This document shows positions 35,353 to 46,818 of a stretch of 64,000 bases of DNA, in pieces (positions within the stretch are counted from its first letter, which is position 1; every line of letters begins with the position of its first letter). The notes beneath the pieces are model-generated. The model was not told the origin of the DNA, ran no database searches, and worked only from the letters and a program-made list of their open reading frames with translations. Position numbers and translations under genes: made by a program. This stretch comes from Vishniacozyma victoriae (taxonomy: Eukaryota > Basidiomycota > Tremellomycetes > Tremellales > Bulleribasidiaceae): NCBI GenBank assembly GCA_017654735.1, contig JADPYG010000088.1, positions 3,720,001-3,784,000 on the forward strand, in the 5' to 3' direction.

Positions 35353-37292
35353 ATGTCATTACTAAGACCCACCCCAAGGGTTCAGATCCTCTTGGCTATA
35401 CTCTTGCTCCTGACTTCGACATACTTGATAGCATCCTATCCCTCAACTCCTGCTTTCCCCACTTTCAGACCTGAACCGCAATTCAAATACCATTCAGGAG
35501 TAGTCGAGGGGGAACCAAAGAAGATAGCTATAATAGGAGCTGGAGCTAGTGGGAGCTCTGCGGCATGGTTCCTCTCCCGAGCGGGTAGGGTGATGAAGGG
35601 ACGTACGGGTAAAGAGGTGATAGGGGAAATCACGGTATTTGAGAAAGATGAGAGGGTCGGTGGACGTGAGTCAAGATCTCGATTCGTGTTGGTTGGAATT
35701 GATAAGAAGGGACTACTACTGTGTACCCACATGGAGATCCGAGATTACGTGCACAGGAGGTTGGAGCTAGTATCTTTGTCGAGGCGAATCGGCACTTGGT
35801 CAAAGCAGCCAAGGTACGCCTTCTTACGTCCCGACATGATGATCATTGACGTGAAGCACTTTGGTCTGGAACTTGTGGATCCTGACTTCGGAGATGCAGG
35901 TTTAGGTATCTGGGTAAGTCTCCCATCTAATCCCGAGGGAATGTGCTGATAGACAGGATGGAACCCAATTCCTGTATACCACCTCGATCGATAAATCCCG
36001 GTTGTCAAATTACTGGGATACCATCTCCGCCATCCGTCGGTATGGGCCCCTATCACCTCTAAGGACGAATAGAGCAGTATCAGCTCTAGTATCGAAATTC
36101 AAGAACCTCTACAATCCAACCTATCTCTCCAAGAGGGGTGTGGTTAGAAGTATCGAGTCATTCGCAGAATCCATAGGACTAGGGAAAGATCTGACTACGC
36201 GATATGGTATAGATTGGGCCAAGGGGGCCGGAATGAAAGACAAATGGATCAAGGAGATTATGGAAGCTAGTACCCGGGTCAATGTAAGTCATAAAAGGGA
36301 TAGGCGCTGATGATAGTATGGGATGAATATGAATCAGATCCATGGTCTAGGAGCTGGGGTCAGTATGGCTGCTAGTGGAGCTCACTCCATTCAAGGTGGG
36401 AATTGGCGGATATTCAAGGAAATGCTGGATGAGTCAAAGGCTGGAGTGTATCTTAATACAACGGTAAGCTCGAGTTTGCCTTCTATGCGCATGAGCTGAT
36501 GTCTAGGTGATGGATATCGTTCCTGTCGAATCTGAGAAAGTGACCAAGTATACGATCTTGACCGACTCGGACGTACATGCCAATGGAACCGAGTATGATG
36601 CTGTATTCTTTGCTGCCCCGTGGCATCTATCACCAATCTCCAAGTCTATCTCATCTCACTTTGAAGAACAGATCCCGTGAGTTCACTTTGTTGAACAAAC
36701 AGGATGAGCTACGACTGAGCTGACTCCCAGAAAACAACCATATATCCACCTACACGTCACTTTCCTGGCCACTTCCCGTCCAGCTCCCAATCCAGGATTC
36801 TTCAACCTACCCCAAGACGCCAAAGTCCCCAATGCGATCCTCACCTCCTCCTCCTCTGTCGATCCAGGGTTCCAGTCAATAACATGGCATGGCGAGACCT
36901 ATCCCAACTCTAGGGAATACACAGTCAAAATCTTCTCCATGGCTCCTCTTGATGATGATTTCATTCACCGTCTGATTGGAGAAGAACCAAGCTGGTTGTA
37001 CAGGAAAGAATGGGATAGTTATCCACAACTTACCCCTATCTCTGCCTTCGCACCGGTAGAACCAATGAAGGGATTCCATTACCTCGGTGCAATGGAGCCT
37101 TGGGTTTCGACGTACGTCCCCTTCTTTCTCCGTCAAATGGTGCTGACGAGTAGGATGGAAACTCAGACCATCTCGGCCAGGGAAGCAGTAGCTAGACAGG
37201 TGCAAGATTGGTGGGGTCTGGGATTGGGGGAATGTAGAGGTGGCGCCGATGCTTGGGACTGGTGTTGTGAAGAGTGGTATCCTCGTACTTGA
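35353..37292 (+). CDS. Prenylcysteine oxidase/lyase (PCYOX1-like)
   Basis: Multi-exon gene for about 545 residues. The FAD enzyme cleaves the thioether of farnesyl- or geranylgeranyl-cysteine left after breakdown of prenylated proteins, in a lysosome/vacuole or secretory compartment. An N-terminal signal anchor (VQILLAILLLLTSTYLIASY) is followed by the Rossmann dinucleotide motif IAIIGAGASGSSAAWFLSRA and FEKDERVGGRS. The family region IHGLGAGVSMAASGAHSIQG plus NWRIFKEML is present, as is DAVFFAAPWHLSPI. The C-terminal domain has HVTFLATSRP, GFHYLGAMEPWVST and a Cys-containing end (GLGECRGGADAWDWCCEEWY). Introns are all about 45 nt. Key cofactor residues look intact. Confidence 0.9.
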
Positions 37293-37543
37293 ATGTGTTG
37301 TTGTACTATTGCATGTAGATGATTCAATGACGCACATCTGGTTATTCCAATCATGAGCATCTGCTTGATGACGACGAGATAGATCTATCCTCAGGGTTAC
37401 TTGTAGAAATACGCTTTGACCACTCAGTCACTAGTAGTCTGACAATGACTGATTAGAATCATTGTAATGACTGATTCAATCTTTCCCTTCTTCTTCCGCA
37501 CTTCATTTTGACCTGACCTTACGCTATTACACACTACAAGATC

Positions 37544-38683
37544 ATGTCGTCTGAAGCTGGGCCATCTAAATTGAGAGCACCTGCTCTAGCTATGCTTGAT
37601 GATGCGGAACTCATTAAACAAGGTGCAGAAGCGGTATGTCCTTTGTTACTACATGTCATTATTTAGCCGTAAATACAGCATACTAATCCTACAGAGAGTA
37701 TACAGCCTACCATCACTACACACAGCACCATCTATATACCCTTCCTCTTCCTCTTCCTCCTCTGCTGGACCATCGGTAATACTGAAATATCGATTCCCAA
37801 AAACATACCGACACCCCACCCTAGACGCTCAACTCACAAAAACAAGAATATCATTTGAAGCTCGTGCCCTTGCTCGATCACTCAAAGCGGGAATAGCAGT
37901 ACCCAAAGTCTTGTTCGTCGATGAACGAAATGGAGTGTTAGCACTAGAGAAGATTGATGGATGGTCAATAAGGGAAGTTTTGGGAGGCGGGGCTGAGGGA
38001 GAAGAGGAGGATTTGGAGGGGGAATATGAAGAAGGTTGGGAGGAGGCTGAAGCAAGAGATGAGGGGGAAGAAGTTGTTAGTGAGGGCTTGGAGGCGTTGT
38101 ACAGGATTGGAGTATCTAAAGGTGAGTCCGTGCCCCGTCTTGTTCGGCGTTTAAGTGGTGTGAGGTGGAATGTGCTGATAAGATAGAGGATCTGATGAGG
38201 TCGATAGGGGCTATACTAGCTCAACTACATGGTACAGGGATCATCCATGGGGACTTGACGACATCTAATATGATGCTACGCCTCACCCCAAATTCATCTT
38301 CTGGTAAACCATACGAAATTGTCAGCTTCCTCTTCTTTACCGATCCAACCGAGCTGATATGACAGGTCCTGATAGACTTCGGACTCTCCTCCCAAGCTCA
38401 ATACGCAGAGAACTACGCAGTAGATCTCTACGTCCTAGAAAGGGCTTTCGCATCTACCCACCCGGCTTCAGAAGGATTACATGCGGGGGTAAGCTCACGA
38501 ATCCGGGGAACGATAAAGCTGATAAATAGGTTATTGAAGCTTATGGAAAGGGATTGGGGGAGAAGAAATGGAAACCTATTGAAGCTAAATTGAAAGAAGG
38601 TGAGCTGCTGTGCACGCTTGAATGACGGAAGGAGCTGACGGTCAGTGCGATTGAGAGGCAGGAAGAGGGACATGACTGGTTGA
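37544..38683 (+). CDS. BUD32: Bud32/PRPK kinase, KEOPS subunit
   Basis: Small atypical kinase/ATPase of the KEOPS complex, needed for N6-threonylcarbamoyladenosine (t6A) on ANN-decoding tRNAs and for telomere maintenance. About 300 residues after splicing. Motifs: [15 protein letters not shown] (glycine loop), [20 protein letters not shown] with the R..K.YRHP..D signature, [14 protein letters not shown] with the catalytic Glu, [11 protein letters not shown] (catalytic Asp), LIDFGLSS, and the C-terminus [12 protein letters not shown], the basic tail typical of Bud32. An acidic insertion ([20 protein letters not shown]) sits between the N- and C-lobes, making this copy longer than yeast Bud32. 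The first intron falls directly before RVYSLP. Its 3' end converges on the zinc finger gene. Confidence 0.93.
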
Positions 38684-38960
38684 TCGGCATGGGATAGATG
38701 CAACCATCACCGCGACTATCTTCCGATGGTACTGATCAATAGTAATACTCAACTGATATACCAAGCGGAATGGACATCGTAGACTGACATTTACCAGTTT
38801 CATGTAACATTGCTCATCAACGCGTAAATCTAATTAACGACAAACGTAAATACAATGAAAAGGTAGCCAAATTGATGTTTCTAAAGGCGAGCTAAATCTA
38901 CAGTATGTACAATGAGCTGATGCTCAGGATAGAGTTCTTTGGCGAGGCTTGTAGGCCTCC

Positions 38961-39824
38961 TTACCATTTCTGGTAAGCTGAATGCCCTTCTACGAGATCT
39001 TTACGCGGAGCTGCGAATAAGACCTCATTACCGGGAGCGAAGCTGAATGAAGTAGGTGTCGATAAGTCGAACATTGTTGAGGTAGGCGAATGTTCGGATG
39101 ACTCGGATAATACCGGCTCGAGCTCCCATTCTTCTTCCTCGACGGTGAAATCGACATCGACGTAGAGCGAAGGAGGTCGATAAATCTTCGAGGTCACCGA
39201 ATTCTCGACTCGCATGGACGCAGCTTCAGCCGCGGGTTCTGGGTGAAGGGGACCGGTAGTCAAGTGAGAATACGACCAGTTGGGGTAGGAGGGTGATGCA
39301 GAGGGGATCATCGATGCGGAAGCGGATGAGGAAGCGGTTGAAGATGAGGATGAGGACGAAGACGAGGAAGCGGCAGATGGACTCGATCTAGAGAGTTTAA
39401 CGAGCGCCCATGCAGCCTCTTCGGCCGACATGGATGGCCTGAAATTGGGACGGGTCGATTTCCAGGTCGCCCACTCGGCGTTGGTTGGAGCCCGCTTCTC
39501 GATTGCCCTTTTCTTTCTTTCTAAATCCCTCCACTTATAATTAGCTAAGACAAGATGTATTGAAGTATGGGTGAGCTCACGGATATACCACATGCATTAC
39601 ATGCATGGGCCCTGGAGCCTTGCCATTCGATCGTCCGACCCTGAGGCAAACCACCCTGCTCATTCAGTATAGATATAGGTTTCAGATCAAGGAATGCTCA
39701 CGCCGCACATCTTCCCACATACGACACATTCCCAGTAGTCTTCCGCTTGAGTAACCTTGGTCGCAGCCAACCTCTTTCTACCTTTCCTTGCTTTTATGGC
39801 TCTTGCTCTCTTGACGTTTCTCAT
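38961..39824 (-). CDS. GATA-like zinc finger protein
   Basis: Three exons give 257 residues. A basic N-terminus (MRNVKRARAIKARKGRKR) precedes a Cys2-Cys2 finger: WECVVCGKMCGGGLPQGRTI, EWQGSRAHACNACANYKW, then RDLERKKRAIEKR. The CNAC half followed by a basic helix is that of GATA fingers, but the loop between the Cys pairs is 23 residues (17-18 in classical GATA factors). The finger is split by two introns (46 and 44 nt). The second uses the TCTTAG acceptor; the downstream one would break the frame. The remainder is Ser-rich (a run of Ser/Ala around [14 protein letters not shown]) with an acidic patch (VDVDFTVEEEEWELEPVL). DNA binding is inferred. The ATG at 39824 is the first in frame. Confidence 0.7.
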
Positions 39825-41353
39825 ACTGAAGGTGTCCGAAACGTGGATGTGAGGTTATGACGAATATAATGTGATTTTAAGATTGCGAGTGAATGGGTGT
39901 AGAGATGGAAAGAGGGTGTGCTGTAGATCGCTTTGCGTAGAGATGGGCGGAGAATAAAGCTTGTTCGCTACAAGTCAGTGCAAGCTCATGCGCTTTCATC
40001 TCGATCAAAGGAAACTGGGGAGATTACGCCGCATAGATCCTTACATGTGAGAGGGAGTGAAAGGAGACTGAAACTTACTGATGACAGGAGTGTATTCACC
40101 GGCCGGACCTTGTATAGACGAGGAGCGGAGTGTAGATAGTGAAGGTGGTAGAAGTGGATAGAGTGTTGCAGAGTGAGTGTAGAAAGTAAGAAGAGGTGGG
40201 GGAATAGTTTTAGAGATGGTGTTGATATAGAGATGGAAGAGGTCCGTGCGTAACGTGATCTGCTTGTAGACCGGGCGTTTCCCAACATTTCAACACAACA
40301 CAACCCTCCGCCCTGGCCGATACCGGAATGAGGATTGCCTAAACCTTCAGCTCAATCAACATAGACTCACCGTTACATTCCCCTCTTCCACCTGTCAAGA
40401 CATGACCCCGATTCACGATGTAGTATGACGTTTTAGTCAATTATCAAAGGATGTTACTCAATCCCGTAGGTGTGTCGTGGGAAATAAAGAACCAAAAGGA
40501 CCTTGTTGCCTCCTTTTGGTAGCCTTTGGTAGCCTTTGGTGATGGGTGGCGTCTGTGTTTCGGTGGAGTAAGTGAGACATCCTTTCTAAAGGATACGTTA
40601 CTGAGTGGAATTGATCGATACCGAGCGTCGATAGTTTGTGTCGAGTATCAGCGTGAGATCAAAGGAAAAAGCATTGAGGAAGGGTGTGAACGTAGTAGTC
40701 AGTCTTAACGAGCTCGTCTGACTTACTATACAAAAAGCCAAATAGGCATTGCGAGGATGTTAAACACGCCGCCGCCGGGATGAAATTGGTCCCAGGCCGA
40801 GAAAGGTCGTGTTTCCAACCAAAACGTGTGCGTGACAAGTCGACTCAGCTAATATACGTTCCTGACTTATTCCGCCTCGACATACAGATCAGCGGGCCTC
40901 TAATCTTAAGTAAAGAGGTTTGAATCGTACGATGCTTCTCGCCGCTGTTAGGAGTGGGGGCGCACGGCGTTGTAGCCGTATCAAAATAACTCCGATGGAA
41001 AAGTGGGGTGATCGTGGTCGTATCGCATCAGTCACTGTGCAGTAGATGATCAGTAACGCTTGAGAGGAGGTTATGCGCTAGCAAGCAAGTGCAGGCATAT
41101 TAGACGTTAGTGAGGGGAGTACAACGTTGCCGACCGGTTCTTGACCGGACCAGTGAAAATAGACGCGAGTTACGCTCGGATCGTCTCTATCGGCGTTAAA
41201 GATATACCCGACGGAGAGATGCCACTCACGGAAGTACGCTATCCCCGAGGATCACCCTTGACGGAATCAATTCCCCCTTGCTCCCCTGCTGGTGCTAGGT
41301 TTAATAAAATTGCATAGAGGATAGCTTCTCTTTACTATCCATCAAGTCTAACG
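39825..41353. other. Long divergent spacer: zinc finger leader and RPL3 promoter
   Basis: About 1.5 kb with no recognised gene. A 50-bp block at 40491-40540 has an inverted repeat and tandem 10-mers. Two GACCGG copies lie near 41133-41150, within the expected ribosomal-protein promoter. A 105-codon open frame on the minus strand (39986-40303) is Ser/Leu-rich and would be leader sequence rather than a gene. Confidence 0.5.
40491..40540. repeat. Inverted repeat plus tandem 10-mers
   Basis: ACCAAAAGGA (40491-40500), 10-nt spacer, then TCCTTTTGGT (40511-40520), a perfect 10-bp inverted repeat, followed at once by AGCCTTTGGT twice (40521-40540). All units are exactly 10 bp, about one helical turn. 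Confidence 0.75.
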
Positions 41354-42772
41354 ATGTCTCACCGAAAGTACGAGGAACCGCGATCTGGATCGCTTGCTTT
41401 CCGTATGTCTACTGTACTGCTGGGAAGAGAGGATGAATGTACTGACTTGAATAGTTCCCAGGAAGCGAGCTGCCCGACACAGGGGTAGGGTTAAGGCTTT
41501 CCCCAAGGTATGTCGAGTTCTGTTTGTGTTTGGGCTTGGGAACAGTGGATAGGAGTACGAGGCATACATCGAGGGAGAAGGATGATGCAGGATGGAGAGA
41601 AGGAAGGAAGGAGAAAGAGGAAGAACGATTGTGCACGGACAACACTAACATCCAGGATGACGCCAAGAAGCCTGTCCATCTCACCGCCTGTATGGGTTAC
41701 AAGGCCGGTATGACTCACGTCGTCCGAGACCTTGACCGACCTGGATCCAAGATGCACAAGCGAGAAGTCGTCGAGGCCGTTACCGTTGTCGAGACCCCAC
41801 CAATGGTCGTCGTCGGTGTTGTCGGTTACGTCGAGACTCCCCGAGGATTGCGATCTTTGACCACCGTCTGGGCCGAGCACCTTTCGGATGAGCTCAAGAG
41901 GCGGTTCTACCGGTGAGTAGTTAAGTGATGATATATGCGGATGATGGCTGACTGGCAGAAACTGGTACCGATCCAAGAAGAAGGCTTTCACCCGATACGC
42001 CAAGAAGTTCAGTGAGAACAACGGCCAGTCCATCAGCCGAGAGATGGAGCGAATCAAGAAGTACTGTACCGTCGTTCGAGTCCTCTGCCACACCCAACTC
42101 TCCAAGACCGGTCTCAAGCAAAAGAAGGCCCACCTCATGGAGATCCAGGTTAACGGTGGATCCGTCGCCGACAAGGTCGAATTCGCACGAACCAACTTCG
42201 AGAAGGAGATTGAGGTCTCTTCCATCTTCGAGCAGGACCAGGTCATCGATGTCATTGCCGTCACCAAGGGTCACGGTTACGAGGGTGTTACCGCTCGATG
42301 GGGTACCAAGAAGCTTCCCCGAAAGACCCATCGAGGTCTCCGAAAGGTCGCCTGTATCGGTGCTTGGCATCCTTCCAACGTCATGTTCTCGGTTGCTCGA
42401 TCTGGTCAGGACGGTTACCATCAGCGAACCGAGATGAACAAGAAGATCTACCGAATCGGTTCAGGTACCGACCCCAAGAACGCTTCCACCGACTTTGACG
42501 TTTCCGAGAAGAACATCAACCCTCTCGGTGGTTGGTCTCGATACCCCGATGTCCGAAACGACTTCGTCATGCTCAAGGGATGTATCCCCGGTCCCCGAAA
42601 GAGGATCGTCACCCTCCGACACGCTCTCAGGACCATGACTTCCCGAAACCACCTCGAAAAGGTCCAGCTCAAGTTCATCGACACTGCTTCCAAGCGAGGT
42701 CACACCAACTGGCAGACTATCGGAGAGAAGAACCAGTTCCTTGGACAGAGGAAGATCAAGTCTACTGCTTAA
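41354..42772 (+). CDS. RPL3: Ribosomal protein uL3 (RPL3)
   Basis: Large-subunit protein lining the peptidyl-transferase centre; about 389 residues in four exons. The start [20 protein letters not shown] is split by a 52-nt intron. Conserved segments follow: [100 protein letters not shown] and [14 protein letters not shown]; it ends [11 protein letters not shown]. Codon use is the most strongly biased in the window, to C-ending codons and CGA for Arg, as expected for high expression. Intron 2 (41508-41655) is 148 nt, three times the usual length here. Confidence 0.98.
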
Positions 42773-43327
42773 CTGGATTGATTGGATATGTAGTCGTATG
42801 CTCTATCCATGCACTTATGACACATGCTACGGGCTACCTGCTTGTCCACCTTGATGCTTGTCCCTAATCTGCCTTGGACCTCTAGTTTTGAAGTCTTTCA
42901 CTCTGTGTTCCTCACCAACTGATTATCCCTGTTGCTTTGTCTTCGTGGTAAAATCGCGTCCTCGGGATCTCCCCGCAATCATTCTCGGCTGACGTCAATT
43001 TACGCAATCTAATCGCTCTCTCTTCCACCCCCTCATCCTTCAACTGCCCGTTCTCCCCACTCCTTGTTCGATGCATGCTGCCATCAATCGCAATCCCACT
43101 CGCAGTCCAGAGCCTACGAGTACTCATCGGAATATCCGATGCACATTCCTTTGTCCCTTGAGCCTAATGAACTGACGTGACCACTTCGGTCGCCGAGCAA
43201 TCTGACTGTGCATCATCGTCGTCATCCCGGCAGACCGCAGGCCGTAGTACGCGTAAGCACCCAGTATCCTTTATAGTAATCCATCGTGCTCTCTGCTTCT
43301 CATCATCACTATCATCCTCATACAACC
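42773..43327. other. Spacer: RPL3 3' region and fasciclin promoter
   Basis: No gene seen. Contains the CRE-like palindrome at 42990 and a half-site TGACGTGA near 43174, both upstream of the fasciclin gene. Confidence 0.45.
42990..42997. promoter_or_regulatory. CRE/ATF-like palindrome TGACGTCA
   Basis: A perfect TGACGTCA lies 331 bp before the fasciclin ATG; a TGACGTGA half-site is about 180 bp closer. bZIP ATF/CREB factors bind this sequence in fungi. Binding here is inferred. Confidence 0.4.
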
Positions 43328-45077
43328 ATGAGATTGATTCAATTGGCAGCTTTGTTGCCTCTAGCAATCGGTGCTCCTACCAAGCAAGACTCGATCCCAG
43401 AATTATCAATTTCCGAATGGAGTTCGATTCAATCGTCGTTTGTCGATTCTGTTCGATCGCTATCTAGTTGGTCCTGGTCTGCAGCTCAGGAAGTTGTGAA
43501 CGAGTTTGACAATGTTAAAAGCGAGACTGGAGAGGATAGGACCATTTGGCAACAATTGAAGGCTGATCCTCATTCTTTCTCCAAGATCGTCAAGTTGATC
43601 GAGGTATGTCTACGCATTATTACCTGGGTAGCAGGTGCTAACGAGTAGTTTGAGGGACATGCTCAGGATGTACTTGATAACAAGAAGATGAGCATTACTT
43701 TCTTTGTGAGTACTCGATTCATGACCTCACGATCGAATGTGTCTGGACAGAAAGCTGATACTTAGGCTCCCAACAACGATGCTTTGACTCCTCCCGATCA
43801 CCATCACGGTCATCATCATCACCACGATGATGACGATGAGCTCCTTGCATCGGTATGTGTTCACGCAACTACTGACTCGTCCGATCTAATCTCTAGATCG
43901 TCCAAACCCCATCTTTGGCAACTATCTCTTCCCTCCTCGATTCTCCCTCTTTCGATATCCTCGGATCGGACGACGACGATGACGATGAAAAGAAGAAGAG
44001 ACGACGAGAGATCTTCCGAAAGATCGTAGGTTACGTTCTCAAGTACCACGGCTTGATGGATGCCTACACCGCAAAAGACCTAGCTGGTAACAATACCTTC
44101 GAAACTGCTCTAGAGACCAAGGATGGGGCTTTCGGAGGATTGAACCAGAGGGTTCGAGTTGAGAAATCAGTCTTACCTCCTTGTACGTCCCTTTTGACCT
44201 CCTACATGGATGACACTGATAACAGCGCTCAAATTGAACTTCTACGCCCAGATCGTGGAATCCGACAAGAAAGCAAGTAACGGGTATCTTCATACTATCA
44301 ACCACCCATTGTTACCCCCCGGATCGTTGTTTGACGAATACTACATTTTCCCCGAGGTATTCTCTACCCTCACCTCCGCTGTCCAAAAGCTAGAGGCAAA
44401 GCATTACTACGACTGGCAATACGATCATGAAAAGTCCAAGCCTGGTCATCCCGCTTTCAAGGGCTTTGGTCTAGCTACCAACTTCGCCCCCTCTAATCTC
44501 GCCTTCGCCAAGCTCCCAGAGGGTCTCAAGAGGTTCCTCTTCTCCCCATTCGGTGGCAACGTCCTTGCAAAGGTCTTGATGTACCACTACGTACCCAAGA
44601 CTCTGCTCTTGTCCGAGTTCCTCTACCACGAGAAACACCACGACCACGAACACAAGATTGTATCAATGTGGGAGGCCGAGGGAGACGACAAGTCTTTCAA
44701 GAAGGAGATTGAAGTTCCTACTGCCCTCGCCAACTCCACCTTACACATTTCGATCGATAAGTCCAAGGTCCCTCTTCTTGATGGTACGTCCCTTTCCCCA
44801 CATGTACTGAGCAATGTTGATAAATAGGCGTCTACAAGACCACCGTCAAGGTAAATGACCACTATGTCAAGGCATACGACGTCCCAGCCCATAATGGCGC
44901 TACTCACGTATGTCCTCTTCCCTTCTCATCAATGGACGGTCTGCTGACAGGCAGGTCATTGGAGACGTCTTGATCCCTCCCCACAAGCACCATGATCATC
45001 ACGGAGAAGACATCTCCTCCGTTGACTCCTGGTCAAACTGGGAGGAGTGGCTTCCTGCTTGGGCTGCTGAGCAGTGA
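43328..45077 (+). CDS. Secreted fasciclin (FAS1) domain protein, His-rich
   Basis: About 485 residues in multiple exons. The signal peptide is MRLIQLAALLPLAIGAPT. Two FAS1 domains follow: the first carries SITFFAPNNDALTPP and RKIVGYVLKYHGLM with NTFETALETKDG, the second FGLATNFAPSNLAFAKLPEG and VLAKVLMYHYVPKTLLLSEF. FAS1 domains mediate adhesion and matrix binding. The first domain is interrupted by a His run (DHHHGHHHHHDDDDE) and an Asp run (GSDDDDDDEKKKRRR). A second His cluster (HEKHHDHEHK) and a third near the C-terminus (HKHHDHHGED) suggest metal binding. No GPI signal is evident; it ends WLPAWAAEQ. It resembles secreted tremellomycete fasciclins. Confidence 0.85.
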
Positions 45078-45495
45078 TCATCCCTTTGATCGCTTGCGGA
45101 CATTACCAAGAAAGAGTGTATGAGATGTGAAGAAGTTGAAATTGAGAAAAGAGTCAGCAGTATGTAGCAGACGTATCCGATGTATCTTATTCCTGTGGCC
45201 ACCGCCTTATTCGTGTAAGCTATAGTAATTTCTCATGTCAATAGAACGCGGTTCACAGCAGGCTGAAGTGTCACGTCTAAATGACCGGATCTCCATGAGC
45301 TGCTCTCCATCCCTGCTCATTGTGAAGTTCCCCGTCCCCTGCCTGTGCTCAAATTGAAACCGTTGAGCCCATCACTAATCCATTCAACTCCCGGATCTTG
45401 TAAGCAATGACACTCAGCCCCGACGAGGACCAACATTCATATCACGTTTGAACCTTTCATATATGCTGCATACCCTTCTTCTCACCGGAAAATGA
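45078..45495. other. Convergent spacer
   Basis: 3' ends of the fasciclin and ETF beta genes meet here. No coding exon, repeat or tRNA was recognised. Confidence 0.5.
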
Positions 45496-46629
45496 CTAGA
45501 TAACACCAGCCTCTTTCATCTTGCTAACAAGCTCTTCGACACTCTCGACCTTTCCACCACCTTGTCGCTTGGGTGGGTCAGTCACAGAGATAGTCTCCAA
45601 GCGTGGGCTCTGGTTGTTAGCTGTTCTCCTCGAGATCGGTCTTTGGGATCATGAGGAGAAGGAGAGAAAACGCACAAAATCGAGGCCTAGATCTTCTGGT
45701 TTGAAAGTCTCGATCTTCTTCTTCTTGGCTTTCATGATGTTTGGCTGGATGTCAGCTTGGCTCCCGTAAGGGAGTCAGGATAGCTTACCAGGGAAGCGTA
45801 TCGAGGTTCTTGGTAGTTAGCTTTGCTCTGTATCAGGAAGGTGACATACCATTCAACCTACACGTCAGCTACTAATCCCTGACTGACGAAGTGAACAGTG
45901 ACTCACCTCAAATCCGTCGTGACCAAGAAAGGCAAAGATCCCTCAATCTTCTCCAACCCACCATCAATCTCTCTCGTCACACTCACAGCCCCACTCTCCT
46001 TGACTTCCAAAGCACTAGCGAAACTAGCCTGTCCCCACCCTAACATTCCAGCCAACATACCTCCAGTAGAACCAGAATCATCATCAATAGCCTGTTTACC
46101 ACAAATCACCAAATCGACTTTCTTGTCTCCTTCGGATTTATCGATGATAGCTTTAATTGCCCTTGCTACCGAGATTGGTTCAACGACAGTTCCGTCTGGG
46201 ACTGTAATGTGGACTCCGGAATCGGCACCCATCGCTAGTGCTGTTCGAATTGTGTCTACTGCTTTTGGAGGACCGATCGAGAGGGCAGTGATGGAGGTGA
46301 CTAGTTTAGGGTCCTTTTCACGCATTCGGATCGCCTGCTCGACCGCTGGTTGTTAGCTCTTGCTCATGTGTGGGGAGCCCGACAGCTTACCAATCTCATC
46401 GAAGGGGTTCTGAACATCAGCTTGAACGTCCCTAGGCGACTTAGCTGTTACTCACCATAGAATGCTTGACGCTGGTATCGACACCCTTGCCATCGGACGC
46501 AACCCGGATCTTGCTATCGAGTCAGCTGAGCACGTAATTCCTGCAGGAGACAGCTACTTACACGGCATAATCGATTGACCGCTTTACTGGTACAAGGATG
46601 TTGACTAGGCGTGGAAGTGTTGGCCTCAT
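45496..46629 (-). CDS. Electron transfer flavoprotein beta subunit
   Basis: Mitochondrial matrix partner of ETF alpha, passing electrons from acyl-CoA dehydrogenases to ETF:ubiquinone oxidoreductase; about 265 residues. The start MRPTLPRLVNILVPVKRSID flows across an intron to YAVKIRVASDGKGVDTSVKH, then MNPFDEIAVEQAIRMREKD. The family region continues KAVDTIRTALAMGAD and VDLVICGKQAIDDDSGSTGG with MLAGMLGWGQASFAS, then LPFLVTTDLR. The last exons give EPRYASLPNIMKAKKKKIET and end SKMKEAGVI, the usual C-terminus. Length and motifs match the family. It is divergent from SEC12 with 189 bp between the start codons. Confidence 0.95.
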
Positions 46630-46818
46630 TGTAAGATAGGTATAGTATAGTAGGTGACAGACAGCATGATCCATCCATTACTCGGATCAAGACGATTGAT
46701 TGCCGGCCCTTTATCATTTCAGTCAAAATACCACGTCATCTAGATTGCACCGTAGAGTGCTATGACGGTCGTTACCGGTTCACATTCAATTCACTGTATA
46801 CTGTATACAATTACAATA

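Noticed and set aside
39986..40303. 105-codon minus-strand frame upstream of the zinc finger gene
   Set aside because: Leu/Ser/His-rich with no start context or continuation; more likely leader sequence.
41914..41960. C/D snoRNA-like boxes (GTGATGA, CTGA) in RPL3 intron 3
   Set aside because: The boxes are too close for a functional snoRNA, and CTGAC here is the normal branch site.
46762..46818. Upstream in-frame ATG of SEC12
   Set aside because: The added 19 residues are Ile/Thr-rich, show no family match, and would place the start inside the short divergent promoter.
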